DNA from: Caprimulgus europaeus
Lineage: Eukaryota > Chordata > Aves > Caprimulgiformes > Caprimulgidae
NCBI GenBank assembly: GCA_907165065.1
Contig: OU015535.1
Span: 1,178,001 to 1,242,000 of the forward strand
DNA: 64,000 nt
Direction of reading: 5' to 3'
Shown: in pieces, positions 63,395 to 64,000 of the stretch
How positions within the stretch are numbered: position 1 is the stretch's first letter
Layout of the letters: every line of letters begins with the position of its first letter
Notes under the pieces: generated by a model
What the model saw: only the letters and a program-made list of their open reading frames with translations
Databases searched by the model: none
What the model was told of the DNA's origin: nothing
Translations under genes and position numbers: made by a program

Positions 63395-63495
63395 TCATAG
63401 AATTGTTTGGATTGGAAAAGACCTCTAAGATCATTGAGTCCAACCATAAACCCAACACTGCCAAGCCCACCACTAAACCATCTCCCCAAACACCT
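63395..63495 (-). mobile_element. Short CR1 LINE 3' fragment, minus strand (type C)
   Basis: About 100 bases starting TCATAGAATTGTTTGG and GATTGGAAAAGACCTCTAAG, followed by TCATTGAGTCCAACC and TAAACCCAACACTGCCAAGC. This is the 3' untranslated end of the same CR1 type as the copy at 2055. It is a dead, heavily truncated relic. Confidence 0.88.
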
Positions 63496-64000
63496 TGGAT
63501 GAAGGAGTTATCCATGTGCCACCAAATCCTGCCACAGACTGGAGAAGAGATGAGGATGCAGAAGAGGTTTAAATCTACTACCTGATGAAACCCAGGCAGC
63601 AGCAGTACAACTTTCTTGACACCTCTCAGCCAACTTGCCTTAGCCAGGTCTTCATTTGCCAGCTGCAGCTGATAGAGCAGCTTCCACCTTCATCCTTCCC
63701 AAGAAGGATGAGAACAAGTTTCTAGCAAGACCCACATGGACTTTCATTAGGACATTTATGCAGAGAACACTCATTTTGCAACAGGTTTCATCCAGTCACT
63801 CGTAATCCATACAAGAACAATACTGGAGGTCTGGAAACCCCTCTCTACCAAATCCTTACACCATCTCCTCTGATTTTCTACCAATACATTTTAAATTTTA
63901 GAGAACCTTGTTGTTGGCATGTGACTAATGCCAAACTTCACTGTGAACCAACTGCCTCATCCTTGAAAATCCTGCTCTTTTTACTACTATTCCTGCTTCA
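63496..64000. other. Single-copy sequence at the window edge, nothing recognised
   Basis: No repeat, RNA gene or coding frame is seen, and the window ends inside this stretch. Confidence 0.5.

Overview
This looks like a gene-poor stretch of a bird nuclear genome. The interspersed repeats I recognise are all CR1 LINE retrotransposon fragments: eleven 5'-truncated copies on both strands, about 5.5 kb or roughly 9% of the window. Where their 3' ends survive they carry the short terminal repeat (ATTCTRTG)n typical of avian CR1. I see no mammalian-type SINEs or L1, no operon-like packing and no recognisable host exon chain. At least four CR1 types are present. Two copies share 75 identical consecutive ORF2 residues, so CR1 was active fairly recently in this lineage. 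That would suit a CR1-rich bird order such as woodpeckers or hornbills, but this is only a guess.

I find no credible host protein-coding gene and no rRNA, tRNA or snRNA gene. Open frames longer than about 100 codons are either CR1 ORF2 remnants or translations of purine-rich simple repeats. The remainder fall in minisatellites or unrecognised sequence. The window is best read as intergenic or deep intronic DNA.

Layout: 1-3.4 kb holds unique sequence, a degenerate 48-bp minisatellite (754-1016) and one CR1. A second CR1 lies at 3.4-3.9 kb, with a tandem duplication across its truncation junction. 4-11.5 kb is AT-rich and mostly single-copy, ending in a run of 21 G. A CR1 with an intact ORF2 C-terminus sits at 11.65-12.3 kb. 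An 860-bp GGAA/GAAA polypurine array lies at 15.9-16.8 kb, followed by a CR1. 20-21.2 kb holds an A/T block and an AAT-to-GAA microsatellite. The longest CR1, with a recognisable reverse transcriptase core, is at 22.4-23.75 kb. 23.8-33.7 kb is single-copy, with a small CpG-rich, TATA-bearing patch near 25.6 kb. 33.7-42.9 kb has three more CR1 copies, a perfect 22-bp inverted repeat (39.2 kb) and a purine minisatellite whose period steps from 17 to 16 to 15 bp (40.7-41.2 kb). 43-56.7 kb is largely single-copy with two minisatellites. 56.7-64 kb has the last three CR1 fragments.

No genes here work together as a system. The functional potential I can point to is regulatory and structural. Several AT-rich blocks without repeats look to me like conserved non-coding elements, but no alignment was made. 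Several tracts could form triplex, G-quadruplex or hairpin structures. Every large purine/pyrimidine array has its purines on the + strand. I did not find a convincing new biological system.
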